Source of the DNA: Heliomicrobium modesticaldum Ice1
GTDB lineage: Bacteria > Bacillota > Desulfitobacteriia > Heliobacteriales > Heliobacteriaceae
NCBI RefSeq assembly: GCF_000019165.1
Contig: NC_010337.2
Span: 537,501-601,500 of the forward strand
Direction of reading: 5' to 3'
DNA length: 64,000 nt
In this document: positions 51,616 through 61,044 of the stretch, piece after piece
Layout: the number at the start of each line of letters is the position of its first letter
Numbering within the stretch: the stretch's first letter is position 1
Notes under the pieces: generated by a model
Databases searched by the model: none
Seen by the model: only the letters and a program-made list of their open reading frames with translations
Told to the model about the DNA's origin: nothing
Program-made: the position numbers and the translations under genes

Positions 51616-52281
51616 ATGCGTCAATTTAATGAGTTTTCCCCCCATGATAAGGCGTTGCTGCAACTGGACGCCGATTATCAACGTTACCGCCAGTCCGTTG
51701 AGTTCGCCTTCCAACTGGCCCAAGACCTGGTTAACCGCGCCCTTGAGCCGGTTATGAACGAGCTGACCGCTCTTCGTCAGGCCTTGGAAGAGCTCAAAGC
51801 CACCGTCAAGGAAGAGAGCGAGCGCCAAGCCAGCGCCGCCTCAGCGACCCCTGAGGCGGCTACCGAAGCCGTAGAAACCATCAGTGGACTGGTCGGCGAA
51901 ACGCCCCGCCGCGGCCGCCGCCGCAGAGCGGCCGGGCCGGTCGCCGTGAAACCGCCCCGCATCCGCTGGGGCAACAGCGAAGACGAGATCAAGGCGACGA
52001 TCTTCGAACAACTCCGCCTCCTGGAAGAGCGGGGCAAGGAGATCACCGTCACCAACATCAAAGAAGAAGTCCCCAGCATGATGCGCTTCCTCTATGGCAA
52101 GGACGCCATGTTCCAGGGGATCAGCGCGCTCTTTGAAGAGTACCAGCGCAGGAAGAGCGCCAGCGAGCTACCCGTCCAGACTGCCGCCGAAGCCGACGAC
52201 GCCACGGTTCCGGAAGGCGGCGTGATGGACGAGTTGGTGGAAGCGGAAGACCTGGCTGTGGAGCAGGGCGCCGCGGAGTGA
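51616..52281 (+). CDS. Unrecognised protein with coiled coil and possible HTH region
   Basis: 221 residues from ATG 51616 (GGGAG six bases upstream; ATG 51604 is too close to its site). Residues about 1-65 look helical, with a coiled-coil part (MNELTALRQALEELKATVKE). An Ala/Glu-rich stretch leads to a basic patch RRGRRRRAAG (about 98-107). Then IRWGNSEDEIKATIFEQLRL and EERGKEITVTNIKEEVP resemble a helix-turn-helix of regulator type. The C-terminus is very acidic. I do not know the family. It is monocistronic with an AT-rich promoter region and its own terminator. Nucleic-acid binding is a guess from the basic patch. Confidence 0.65.
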   Translation: MRQFNEFSPHDKALLQLDADYQRYRQSVEFAFQLAQDLVNRALEPVMNELTALRQALEELKATVKEESERQASAASATPEAATEAVETISGLVGETPRRGRRRRAAGPVAVKPPRIRWGNSEDEIKATIFEQLRLLEERGKEITVTNIKEEVPSMMRFLYGKDAMFQGISALFEEYQRRKSASELPVQTAAEADDATVPEGGVMDELVEAEDLAVEQGAAE

Positions 52282-52340
52282 GTTGGCGCTTAGGGGTTAC
52301 GGGTTCTGAATACGGTTTACGTACATGACATAAGACATAA

Positions 52341-52386
52341 AAGAGGCGCCGCCCATGCGTTAGGTTTGGGCGTCGCTTCTTTTATT
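52341..52386 (+). terminator. Intrinsic terminator
   Basis: 15-bp stem (52341-52355 with 52367-52381; one G-U and one mismatch) followed by TTTTATTT; 60 bp past the gene at 51616. Confidence 0.78.
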
Positions 52387-52402
52387 TCCCTTATCGCACT
52401 AC

Positions 52403-52416
52403 ATTCGTATACGAAT
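52403..52416. repeat. Perfect 14-bp palindrome near the CRISPR
   Basis: ATTCGTATACGAAT in the AT-rich 52387-52506 stretch between the terminator and the first CRISPR repeat. No gene starts nearby; the role is unknown. Confidence 0.4.
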
Positions 52417-52506
52417 TATAAAAGTTTTTTACCGAAAAAAAAAAGACCGTACGATTGTTCACTCGACAAATCACAAGATGGTCAAAAAATACGCGGATTA
52501 TGCGAA

Positions 52507-52594
52507 CAACTCACCCCCGCGCGCGGGGAACATTTCTTCTGCGCCCGACCGAAGATGGTATTCCCCGGTTCACCACCGCGTGCGCGGGGAGCAT
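52507..52594 (-). CRISPR. Minimal type I-E CRISPR: two repeats, one 32-nt spacer
   Basis: Repeat A 52507-52533 (27 nt, core CACCCCCGCGCGCGGGGAAC) and repeat B 52566-52594 (29 nt, core TTCACCACCGCGTGCGCGGG) flank a spacer of exactly 32 nt, the normal I-E size. Repeat A lacks two bases at the stem tip and B has a stem mismatch, so both are degenerate. The reverse complement starts with TTCCCCGC as in E. coli repeats, so the array would be transcribed leftward like the cas genes. Only 18 bp separate repeat B from cas2, leaving no room for a leader. Confidence 0.82.
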
Positions 52595-52612
52595 ACTAGA
52601 AAAACCTAATAA

Positions 52613-52882
52613 TTACGGGGCTTCCGCCAAGAAAACACCTTCCAAGTCTACGATACGATACCGGCTCTTTCCGTTGGTTTTCACCGCAAAACCTTGTTCC
52701 GTATTCGTTGTGTAAATGAGTGTCGCCCCACCTCCCGCTGGAACACAGATGCGTTCCCAGAGTTTTTCTCGCACCACCGCAGAAATGCGACCAACAAAAA
52801 CGCCTGATTTGACTTCCACGAGCCACCGGGATAATTCACCTCGGGCAGAAGAGGAGACACGTTCCATAAGAATAACGACCAT
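52613..52882 (-). CDS. cas2: CRISPR-associated endoribonuclease Cas2, type I-E
   Basis: 89 residues from ATG 52882; family alignment (MVVILMERVSSSARGELSRW) favours this start, but ATG 52906 overlapping the cas1 stop would add eight residues. CasE-type Cas2: WLVEVKSGVFVGRISAVVRE and a C-terminal QGFAVKTNGKSRYRIVDLEG. Cas2 forms the integrase complex with Cas1 that adds spacers. Last gene of the operon. Confidence 0.9.
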   Translation of the reverse strand: MVVILMERVSSSARGELSRWLVEVKSGVFVGRISAVVREKLWERICVPAGGGATLIYTTNTEQGFAVKTNGKSRYRIVDLEGVFLAEAP

Positions 52883-52902
52883 TCCCCTCTTAATCCCCTT
52901 TC

Positions 52903-53835
52903 TCATTCATCAGAATAGTTCTTCCCGCCAGATACGATGCCATCCTGATCGTCCCAGATGCCTCCCGGCTTATCGTCGGATCCATCGTACCCTTCTATCA
53001 CCTCAGGCAGATTGATCCCCGAAAACAGCATCGATAAATCTTTGGCAACCCGCTCCAATAACCGTTTGTCATGAAATTGTTGACGACACGCCAACCGAAC
53101 TTCCCTCTCGATGTTTGCGACATCGTTTTTGCCGGCCACGGTGAATGCCACCGGTATTGTGGTGTCCGTTTTGTATATATCCGCCACGTCGTATACGAAA
53201 GACAACTGCTTTCCGGTGTGAATAAATCCAACCGCCGGAGAGTATCCCATCGATACGATAGCCGCATGGCAAACACCGTAGAGGCACGCATTAGCTGCTG
53301 ACAGCGCGCGATTGACGGGATCGGCGCTATTCCAATTTCCCCGGTCATAATTCCTGCCGGTCCATACGACACCATGTTCCTTGGCTAACCTGGCGTATAT
53401 CTGCCGGACGCGACCGCCTTCCATTCCGCGAATCTGCCGCAACGTCATCTCCGGCGAGACAGGTTCCCGGAACCTTAACTCGTACATTCTGCGAACGACC
53501 GCCATGCGAGTATCTGGATTACTCCATAATGACACTTGACGAAGCAGATTTGATGAACTGCGAGTTTCACCCATCCCTTGACCATATACCCGCAGCCCTC
53601 CCTCACCCACCCAAAGGACGCTACATCCACAGTCAGCAAGCGTACGCATGGCGGCATGGGAGACTTTTGTCCCTGGCCCCAACATCAACACACTTAAAGA
53701 CGCGCATGGAACCTGGACTTTTCCATCTTCCCGCCATAAGGCTATCGCTTTCGCCTCTTGCTCCACCACGGCATGCTCAACATAGAGGTAACTGATGCTG
53801 TCCGTCAGCCTGGGAAGTTCATGTAGATCGCGCAT
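52903..53835 (-). CDS. cas1: CRISPR integrase Cas1, type I-E
   Basis: 310 residues. N-terminal beta domain (SYLYVEHAVVEQEAKAIALW, LMLGPGTKVSHAAM) and a helical catalytic domain: RQIRGMEGGRVRQIYARLAK with the metal-binding Glu, then AVGFIHTGKQLSFVYDVADI with His and Asp. A slightly extended C-terminus rich in Asp/Gly. Cas1-Cas2 catalyses spacer acquisition. Three bases separate it from cas6e. All catalytic positions I can see are intact. Confidence 0.95.
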   Translation of the reverse strand: MRDLHELPRLTDSISYLYVEHAVVEQEAKAIALWREDGKVQVPCASLSVLMLGPGTKVSHAAMRTLADCGCSVLWVGEGGLRVYGQGMGETRSSSNLLRQVSLWSNPDTRMAVVRRMYELRFREPVSPEMTLRQIRGMEGGRVRQIYARLAKEHGVVWTGRNYDRGNWNSADPVNRALSAANACLYGVCHAAIVSMGYSPAVGFIHTGKQLSFVYDVADIYKTDTTIPVAFTVAGKNDVANIEREVRLACRQQFHDKRLLERVAKDLSMLFSGINLPEVIEGYDGSDDKPGGIWDDQDGIVSGGKNYSDE

Positions 53836-53837
53836 GC

Positions 53838-54524
53838 TTATCTCCGTTCCAGCAACATCATCATTCCGCAGCCATAACTTTTCGCGGGACCAATTCCCTC
53901 GATAAGAGCCGTTCGAAACCGTTCATCATCAGTCACCTGCAACAAGCCGTAATAATCCACATGGATAACCTGCCCCTTTCCACCCTTACCTAAAAGCAGG
54001 GATTGAGAAGCTCCGATACGGATGCTGGGGGCGCCGGTATGGTCTACAAGCGTTTGAAAGCCGTATTTCTCTCCCTGGCGCATAAGCCATTCCGCCTGTG
54101 CCTCTTGACCGACAAGGAATATTCGTTTGCTATTACGTTTCGGTTCTCCACTTTGCCGCTCTTCTTTGCTGGTGCCGCCTCGTTTGAGTGTTGGATTTGC
54201 GCGCAGGCGAAACCGGAAGACTTGTCCCTGTTGGATGGAATCAAATAGCGGTGCTATATTCTTTACCGCTGCCGGGCGAGTTAAATATCCGGACGGAAGC
54301 TGTTCCCAGGTTGGCGGAAGCCGTGACTGGGCCAAGAGCGTAACGTCTCTTTCTCCAGATGTGTCCAACCAGTAGAGAACGCCATAATGACTGCGGGCGG
54401 ATTCTGTTCCCGATTGAACTTCAGGAAAAGCCCGAAGAAGCGTCCGATGCATCTCGTGCCCACGGGCGATGTCTTTTCGCACCTGGGAGTGTCGGATGTT
54501 CAATAACAACTTACTTAGATACAT
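53838..54524 (-). CDS. cas6e: CRISPR RNA endonuclease Cas6e (CasE)
   Basis: 228 residues from ATG 54524, overlapping the cas5e end by 14 bp. MYLSKLLLNIRHSQVRKDIA and GHEMHRTLLRAFPE carry the conserved His region for crRNA cutting; the C-terminal glycine-rich loop GIGPAKSYGCGMMML is the RAMP signature. Middle segment has a Lys/Arg/Glu-rich loop (TSKEERQSGEPKRNSKR). It processes the pre-crRNA hairpin and stays in Cascade. Confidence 0.93.
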   Translation of the reverse strand: MYLSKLLLNIRHSQVRKDIARGHEMHRTLLRAFPEVQSGTESARSHYGVLYWLDTSGERDVTLLAQSRLPPTWEQLPSGYLTRPAAVKNIAPLFDSIQQGQVFRFRLRANPTLKRGGTSKEERQSGEPKRNSKRIFLVGQEAQAEWLMRQGEKYGFQTLVDHTGAPSIRIGASQSLLLGKGGKGQVIHVDYYGLLQVTDDERFRTALIEGIGPAKSYGCGMMMLLERR

Positions 54525-55203
54525 CCGGATCCCTCCTCCGGTCAAGGTCAACCCAGCCGACGCTGACACGCCGCCGTCCGTACATGCGGGCGCCGTTGAT
54601 CCGCAGTACATCTTGCCGCCATTCCCTTCCGCCCTCGTCCTCCATGACATAGCGGAGTCTGATCGGACCTGCCGCAGGCGCGCTTGACCAAGGGATGGAT
54701 CTCATTGCTTCAAGAACATCCCTAAAATCACCCTCGTAAAAGCTGTCAAACAACGGACGGGCAGGGGGACAACTTTTCCGACCGAGAAAAACCGGCCAAA
54801 CGGGATCGTTTAGCGCCTTTTTGCATTGGTGCAGCGCACCCTGCTCCCCCGTCAACAGCGCCAGAAAAGATGCCTCTTGCAAGTACACGCGCCGGGAAAC
54901 AACTGTATACATATCATTGCCGCTTTTCTTCTGTTTCCCTTCGGCCATAAGGAGATATCCTTGCACCGTATGAAAGTCGATTAACGGCGTTCCCGGCTTA
55001 TCAATACGAACCGTCAACCGAAGGGCGGCATCCAGTGACTCCAGACGCTTGTCGTTTCGGGACCAGCCCAACGCGCAGCCCAACAAGCCGATGATTCCCG
55101 ACTTGGTGGGTTCTAGCGCGCTGTCGCGGTAATCCCAACGGGAGCGGCTGCCCCAGGATTGCAAGGGGCCTTCCAGGCGAAGTGCCAGAATGGGTATCCC
55201 CAT
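54511..55203 (-). CDS. cas5e: Cascade subunit Cas5e (CasD)
   Basis: 230 residues from ATG 55203 (GGAGG seven bases upstream; a nearer ATG is too close). ILALRLEGPLQSWGSRSRWD, RDSALEPTKSGIIGLLGCAL and GWSRND are typical of Cas5e, then a C-terminal GRRRVSVGWVDLD segment. Caps the 5-prime handle of crRNA in Cascade. Overlaps cas6e and nearly abuts cas7e. Confidence 0.93.
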   Translation of the reverse strand: MGIPILALRLEGPLQSWGSRSRWDYRDSALEPTKSGIIGLLGCALGWSRNDKRLESLDAALRLTVRIDKPGTPLIDFHTVQGYLLMAEGKQKKSGNDMYTVVSRRVYLQEASFLALLTGEQGALHQCKKALNDPVWPVFLGRKSCPPARPLFDSFYEGDFRDVLEAMRSIPWSSAPAAGPIRLRYVMEDEGGREWRQDVLRINGARMYGRRRVSVGWVDLDRRRDPDVSK

Positions 55204-55205
55204 TC

Positions 55206-56366
55206 TCATTCCTCCCCTTGCTGCAACGCCGCCGTCAGTTCTTCCACCAACGCAGGAAAAGTGGATACCTGATCTGTTGTCATTTTCGGAGACTCGCATC
55301 CCATCAACAACAACCATCTCCGGTTTGGAGTTAGGCCGAAGCACTTTTCCGTCTCTTTCACATGATCAAGAAATGCGTTTACGCTGGCCTGCACCAAATC
55401 CATTTCCCCCCGAGCCGTAACCGGTTTGACGAAAGCGTTGGCGTAGCTGACAGGAATTTTTCGCTTTTTTACTTCCACCAGTACTGCCGAGGGCAGTTGC
55501 CGCGCCGCAAAGGAATTCTGTTTGCCGTCAGGTGAACAAAACACAAGCGATTCAATAAAGGCTTTTACGATATGCGCTGCATCCCTGGCAAGGTCCTGCC
55601 GTTCTTCAGCGGTGAGTTTTTTCAAGCGATCCGGACCGGCCAGATTGCGTTTCAACTCATCCATATCCACATTGAAGTACTTGTAATAGCAACAGGAATT
55701 GAACTCGGTGTCTCCGATCATGTCGGCGCCGCTATCACCGTCCCCCATTAAATCGTCAACAGCCGTAAAGTAATCAAACTCGCTGTCCACGCGGTGGGTA
55801 GAGATCGCATGTCCGACCTGAACCGATGCCTCCACATCGTTAAAGGCGGTAGAGGTGGTCATCCTGCCGAAAAGAGCCACATCCACCGTTACAGGACGCC
55901 AACCAACCAGTTCCGGGTCTTTTTGCAGTTCCTGCGCTTTGATCGCTTTCGCCTGCTTTACCGTCTTGTCCTTCAAATGGCGGAACAAACAGCGTGCGAT
56001 GACGCTCACATCTTCCTGAGTAAGAAAAATCGCCTGCGCTGTGATCTCATCGTCCCGCTCTTTCCCGTCTTTATTGCCTAAGCCGCTCGCCTTCCGAGCG
56101 CCGATTTTGGCCAGTTCCTCACTCAGGCCTAAGCGCATCAGTTCTTCTTTGACGAGAAAAGGCAGTTTGCGCGTGCGCATCCCCAACCGGCTCTCACCAA
56201 TGCTGTCTTGAAACAGCGGCGAACAGCGAATTGTGCGCTTCTGGCACTGACTGGAGATGCGACCCCGACGCACGCCGCCAAACATACAGTCTTTCGGGCT
56301 TCCGCTCTCATCCCGGTTCAGATTAGCCGGCGCATGGTTCTGCAGCACATGAATCTCTACCAACAT
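55206..56366 (-). CDS. cas7e: Cascade backbone subunit Cas7e (CasC)
   Basis: 386 residues. EIHVLQNHAPANLNRDESGS and PKDCMFGGVRRGRISSQCQK are the characteristic N-terminus of Cas7e; later FGRMTTSTAFNDVEASVQVG, HAISTHRVDSEFDYFTAVDD, and a C-terminal LPSAVLVEVKKRKIPVSYANAF. Six copies coat the crRNA spacer. Start overlaps the cas11 stop (TGATG). Confidence 0.94.
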   Translation of the reverse strand: MLVEIHVLQNHAPANLNRDESGSPKDCMFGGVRRGRISSQCQKRTIRCSPLFQDSIGESRLGMRTRKLPFLVKEELMRLGLSEELAKIGARKASGLGNKDGKERDDEITAQAIFLTQEDVSVIARCLFRHLKDKTVKQAKAIKAQELQKDPELVGWRPVTVDVALFGRMTTSTAFNDVEASVQVGHAISTHRVDSEFDYFTAVDDLMGDGDSGADMIGDTEFNSCCYYKYFNVDMDELKRNLAGPDRLKKLTAEERQDLARDAAHIVKAFIESLVFCSPDGKQNSFAARQLPSAVLVEVKKRKIPVSYANAFVKPVTARGEMDLVQASVNAFLDHVKETEKCFGLTPNRRWLLLMGCESPKMTTDQVSTFPALVEELTAALQQGEE

Positions 56367-56929
56367 CAGTTGTCCCCTCCGTCGTTTTCTTGTTCTTCTC
56401 CCGTACCATTAGATTTTGAGCCGAAAAATTCCCTGGCCCAGCGCTTTTGCACAATCCGACTCTTCCAGTGCCAAATTCGCAAGTCTGTCAGCAGTCCCGC
56501 CCAGTCAATGGGCACACGATTATCCACGAGACGCTTTACCACCTGAGGCAACCGATAAAACAACTCTTCCTGTGACGCATCCAACAATTTTGTGACCTTG
56601 CGCTGCCAACCATTGGCCCCATCCGCTTCAAACCCGTCTTTGCCTAGAAAATCGAGGAGAGAGCGGGCAAAAGACCGTTCCTCGGCCTCTTTTTCGGAGC
56701 GGTCAAGACAGCAAAGGCAGGCGATGAGAAACCAAATGTCCTCCTCCCATTCAGGGATGCTTCTCGGACACAGGCGGTAGAACAGCGGCAACGCGCCCCG
56801 TGATTCGGACAGCCGGCAGCCTGCGTTTCGTTTGAGCAAGGCCCGCTCCCCCGGCGTCAAGCTCTTAACACGTTGAATGAAGTCTTCCGCTTTATTTCGG
56901 ATCGCGTCTCCCCGGTTTGCATCATTCAT
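56366..56929 (-). CDS. cas11e: Cascade small subunit Cas11e (Cse2/CasB)
   Basis: 187 residues, helical. FIQRVKSLTPGERALLKRNAG and LPLFYRLCP, FLIACLCC, LPQVVKRLVDNRVPIDWAGL with WHWKSRIVQKRWAREFFG fit Cse2. It stabilises the R-loop in Cascade. Located between cas8e and cas7e, the standard I-E order. Confidence 0.92.
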   Translation of the reverse strand: MNDANRGDAIRNKAEDFIQRVKSLTPGERALLKRNAGCRLSESRGALPLFYRLCPRSIPEWEEDIWFLIACLCCLDRSEKEAEERSFARSLLDFLGKDGFEADGANGWQRKVTKLLDASQEELFYRLPQVVKRLVDNRVPIDWAGLLTDLRIWHWKSRIVQKRWAREFFGSKSNGTGEEQENDGGDN

Positions 56930-56938
56930 GACTGATGA

Positions 56939-58510
56939 TCACCGTCCTTTCTTTGCCGCATCTTCATCCTTCGAGGGAGACTTTACGCCGATGAACCTCA
57001 ATGAACGTCGCAGGTACTGTTCCGCCTGAATCTGACGGCGCATCGCCTCCGCGTCCGATACGTTTTCTTTCGTCGCTTCGGTAAAATAATCACTGGCTTT
57101 ATTTCTGATCTCTTTTGTCCATGCTTCCATAAGGGTCTCTAGGTGCTTGTCAGGGTCCTCTTCTTTCGCCGTCCCTGCCAGAACGCTTAGAAAAGCCAGA
57201 TAAGGCGCCTCCAGACTTAGCCAGTAGGCATCCTCAACACGCTGTCCCCATTCACCCGGCCAGATTTTTTGTTCCTTTTTTCCTTTTTTCTGTTTGATTT
57301 GAACACACATGTTGACGGCCTTGCGAAGCGCCCACGCCGCTTTTTCCGCATTGTTCATCGCCTGAAGCGCGAATTCTTCTCCGTTGGGGACTTGCTCTAA
57401 GCCGGCGGGCAACTGCAATTCCTCATAGCGCCAATCCAGGTACTTCATATTGCCATCCGTTTGAAGCCCATATACCTCGATGGTGGTCGTTTGTTGTTCA
57501 CATTCTAAGTAGATCGATGCTTGATTCAAGATGGGCGCTCGTTCATAACTGTTCTTCTCTTGAACGCCTTTACCGGCGCCGTCGATCAGCGCCAGCGGTC
57601 CTACATCCCGCCAAGTCTGTCGACCCCAGCGAGGTCTTACGAAACTCCGCCCTTTGTCGGTATTCACGACAGCGACATTGGGATCTCTCCACGTGTCCAC
57701 TCTCGCCTGAAACCCGGCTTCGAACACCATCTGCCGGACTCCCCATTGACAACTCCTGCCGCTGTATGTGCATTGGAACGGTCCCATTTCGGGAATCAAA
57801 GTGACACGACGCGGCTGCCATGTGAGCCCTTCCAAGAGCCTCGCCTCTGACCTTGTTTCCCCTCGTGAGGGACGCCGGTCTCGCCAGGCGGGAATGCCTC
57901 GATCTTGATCGGTAATCCAGTAATTCAGCAGCAGTGTTTCGAAGAGGTTATCTCCCTTTCTCCACACGTAATAAGGAGGGTTGCCGTTGATACTGGGAGA
58001 GAGTCCCTGCCCGCCGGCCGTAGTGAAGGGCGAAAGTGTGGTCATTATTCGGGCGCAAACGTCCGGCGCGAGGACATATTCGTCCTGAAGCCGGTGGTGA
58101 AAATGGATGACATTCGTTCCCGTCGGCAATTGGTGAAACAGTTCGGCAACTGACTTTCGTTTTACCTTTTCTTGTTCCCGAGGCGGAACCTGTAAAAAGG
58201 GCCGCTCCGCATCAAACAGGTCAAAATAGACACCGTATTTTTCCCAGTAGGCGTTCAGTTTCGTTTCGTCAAACTGCCCTTCTTCCATCAGTTCGAGTCG
58301 ACCCCGTTGACCTTTTAGCGGGAAAATATCGATTATAAGGGCCTGTAAAAAGCGATACAAACCAAACTGGATCAAGGGTGATTCATCAATGACTTCGCTC
58401 CATTCATGGGCTTTGGCAAGCACATCCCGCAAGTGAACGACGCAAATCCGTCCCTTCACATCCCGGACCGTCACCCATGGTTCTGTCAGTAAATCAAAGG
58501 CTGGTTGCAT
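56939..58510 (-). CDS. cas8e: Cascade large subunit Cas8e (Cse1/CasA)
   Basis: 523 residues. N-terminus FDLLTEPWVTVRDVKGRICV is typical of Cse1; then LIQFGLYRFLQALIIDIFP, PTGTNVIHFHH, RIMTTLSPFTTAGGQGLSPS, INGNPPYYVW, DQDRGIPAWRDRR. Recognises the PAM and recruits Cas3. Start overlaps the cas3 end by 17 bp, so translation is likely coupled to cas3, which matters because cas3 is broken upstream. Confidence 0.93.
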   Translation of the reverse strand: MQPAFDLLTEPWVTVRDVKGRICVVHLRDVLAKAHEWSEVIDESPLIQFGLYRFLQALIIDIFPLKGQRGRLELMEEGQFDETKLNAYWEKYGVYFDLFDAERPFLQVPPREQEKVKRKSVAELFHQLPTGTNVIHFHHRLQDEYVLAPDVCARIMTTLSPFTTAGGQGLSPSINGNPPYYVWRKGDNLFETLLLNYWITDQDRGIPAWRDRRPSRGETRSEARLLEGLTWQPRRVTLIPEMGPFQCTYSGRSCQWGVRQMVFEAGFQARVDTWRDPNVAVVNTDKGRSFVRPRWGRQTWRDVGPLALIDGAGKGVQEKNSYERAPILNQASIYLECEQQTTTIEVYGLQTDGNMKYLDWRYEELQLPAGLEQVPNGEEFALQAMNNAEKAAWALRKAVNMCVQIKQKKGKKEQKIWPGEWGQRVEDAYWLSLEAPYLAFLSVLAGTAKEEDPDKHLETLMEAWTKEIRNKASDYFTEATKENVSDAEAMRRQIQAEQYLRRSLRFIGVKSPSKDEDAAKKGR

Positions 58511-61044
58511 TGGGTTCCTCCTTCCCTAACCGAAATCCCAGTTCATCGTCGTACTCAATGCGGATTACATTTCCCCCTTTGCTTGTCCCCTCCCAAAATG
58601 AAGGAGAGCCTGGATGCATTGGCATCACACTCCACTGGCGATATGGCTTCAATGCTGGGAGTTCGCACCCGCTCAACCATTTTTCTGGCAATGACACATG
58701 ATACTTCATCCAATGATGCAATTGTTCGTGAGAAACGAGGCCTTGTCCCACCCGTTCCCATTCGTCCTTCGGCACCGCCAGCACGCTGCGCGTTTCACTA
58801 CCTATTCGCGTGACCGCATGCAGGTGACTGGAAACCTCTCCTTCGGAGACTTCTTCATTGACTGCAAAAATGGGCGTAACGGCCAACTCACTTTTCAACG
58901 GTTTTGGATATAGCGACTCCCGCGCTCGTTGCTGCTGTTCCACTTGATTTTTTCGATACTCCTCCCGGACCGACGCTAACGAGTAGAGCCATTCGTCCGG
59001 CACGTTTGCGATTTCATCATCATAAACGGATTCAATAAGGGGACGGAAATCTTGGGGTAACTGGAATTGGTTTCGTTTTTGCAAGACAGCCAGGGTTTTC
59101 AGCAGCACAAGTGGTTCGTACACTGCCCCTGTCTTTCCCCAATAGAATCGTTCCGCTATTTCAGGCGCAAAGATGGAAACATTTGCTTTGCTCTCGGCGT
59201 GATTCAACCGTCTTGGTCGTTCGTGCCGCCAGAGACGACCGATGCGCTGGAGCAACAAATCGATGGGGGCCAGTTCCGTGAACAGCACATCAAAGTCGAT
59301 GTCCAGCGATTGCTCGACTACCTGAGTGGCCACCAAAACAGCCCGTTTCGGCCGACGTGCGGGATCCTGCAAACTGCCTTTATCCAACCAACGGAGAACC
59401 TTGTCCTCAATTGCTTTGCGCCGTCCCGCAGTGAAACGGGCGTGGTACAGCAGCAACTCAACATCACTCGGCAAGCGACCTTTTCTATGTAGTTTTTTTA
59501 GTTTTCGGAAAACTTGTTGCGCCATATACACGGTGTTGACTACCACGCCAGCACAACCACTATCATGTGCGTCTGCCCAGTCCAAAACGGCGTTGACGAT
59601 CGCTTCAGCGTTTTCTAACGCGCCGGGAAGCATTCGCAGGTTGTACTCCTGATTTGGCCGCGAGGGTAAGACAGGAAATTCGCAAGTCTTGGCGTCAACG
59701 GCTACGGTGACCAACGGATACTGTTGATTCACTGCACCTTCTATGACATCCCCGCCATATGCCTCAAGCAGTTGTTTACGCCGCTTAACTGGGAGCGTCG
59801 CCGATAAAAGAACAACGGGAATGCTCAGATGTCCGCACCAGGCAAGCAATTGATCAATGATGGTGTTCATATAGGTGTCATAGGCGTGGACTTCGTCGAT
59901 CAACAGTCCCTTCCCCGCAAGTCCCAACAACCGCAGGCAGCCGAACTTCACGCGCATGGCGGCCAGCATCGCCTGATCCACCGTGCCCACCCCGTAAGGG
60001 GCCAATAGCGCCCGCTTTTTCGGACGGAACCAGTCTTCGCGCTCGTCTTCCTCCCAATATTGTTTTTGCAAATCCAACAACCAAGCCATCCCGTGAACGA
60101 GTCGCAACCCTTTCTCGGTTCCTTGATTGGAGAGCAACTCTTGCACCCGAGAATACATCTGATTGGCCGTCGCCGCAGTCGGCAGCGCCACATACATACC
60201 ATCCCCACCGCTGCCAGCGACCCAACAGTTTAATAGATAGATGCCAGCCTCAGACTTCCCTTCTCCCATCGGGGCTTCGATGATCGCCAACCCTCCGGTT
60301 TTCTCACTGCGGGCAATTTGTTCACATAGGGCTTGCAGCGGCCTCAGGGACGGCAAGTGGAGATGTCTCCAAAAGCGGAGAAAGGAGTCCTCTTCTGTCA
60401 TCTCTGCGTTTATTGGTTTTTTGCCGCTTAAACCTACTTGGTCAAGGAATTGCAACGCTAGGACTTCGAAGTTCTTCTGCTTGGCCTGGTGCCAATCAGG
60501 AATATCCCCTCCAAAAAACGCTTCGGAAGACGCTATCCAATCAGCCAGCACGGTGATTCCAGACAGCAACATGCCAAAGGTACTGTGATCGGGGAAATCT
60601 TGTTGCTTCCAAATATCCATTTGAAAAAAACGAAGCAACTCTTCCACTACCTGTAATCTCAGTTGTTTCCAAAGTTCATTTATACTCGCACTACCGTCGT
60701 CAACCCGCTTGCAAGGGACAACAAATGAACCATGGTGTCCCTGTAACGCCAGACCCACTGTTCCGGAGCTAAAACGCCCCCATCCCTTCGATCTCAGCCA
60801 TTGTTCCAGCCAAAGGCGTGTATAAGCCTCATGGCGAATGTCGACGCGCGAGGCATGTGGGAGAAGCTCTCGTTCAATCCAATCCTGGACAACGGGCAGC
60901 CCTATGCCTTTTACCTGAAATTGCGCATGACACTTTCCAATATCATGCATAGCAGCGAGAAAAGCAGTGCGAATAATCGCTTCTTCTTTCGTCCAACCGG
61001 AAGCACGTTGCAGTTTGTCGACCAGACCGGAAAATGGGCTACGT
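58494..61044 (-). pseudogene. cas3: Cas3 helicase-nuclease, main part (5-prime end cut off by IS)
   Basis: From the IS junction (last original base 61039) the frame reads SPFSGLVDKLQRASGW, KEEAIIRTAFLAAMHDIGKC and then 818 more residues from ATG 60950. HD nuclease motif MHDIGK is present. Helicase motifs: APMGEGKSEAGIYLL (Walker A), LLIDEVHAYDTYM (DEVH), LSATLPVKRR, QVVEQSLDIDFDVLFTELAP, QRIGRLWRHERP. The upstream 32 codons lie at 62959-63055. With the IS removed the protein is 880 residues, normal for I-E Cas3. An internal start at 60950 could give a protein lacking the first HD-domain helices. Confidence 0.92.
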
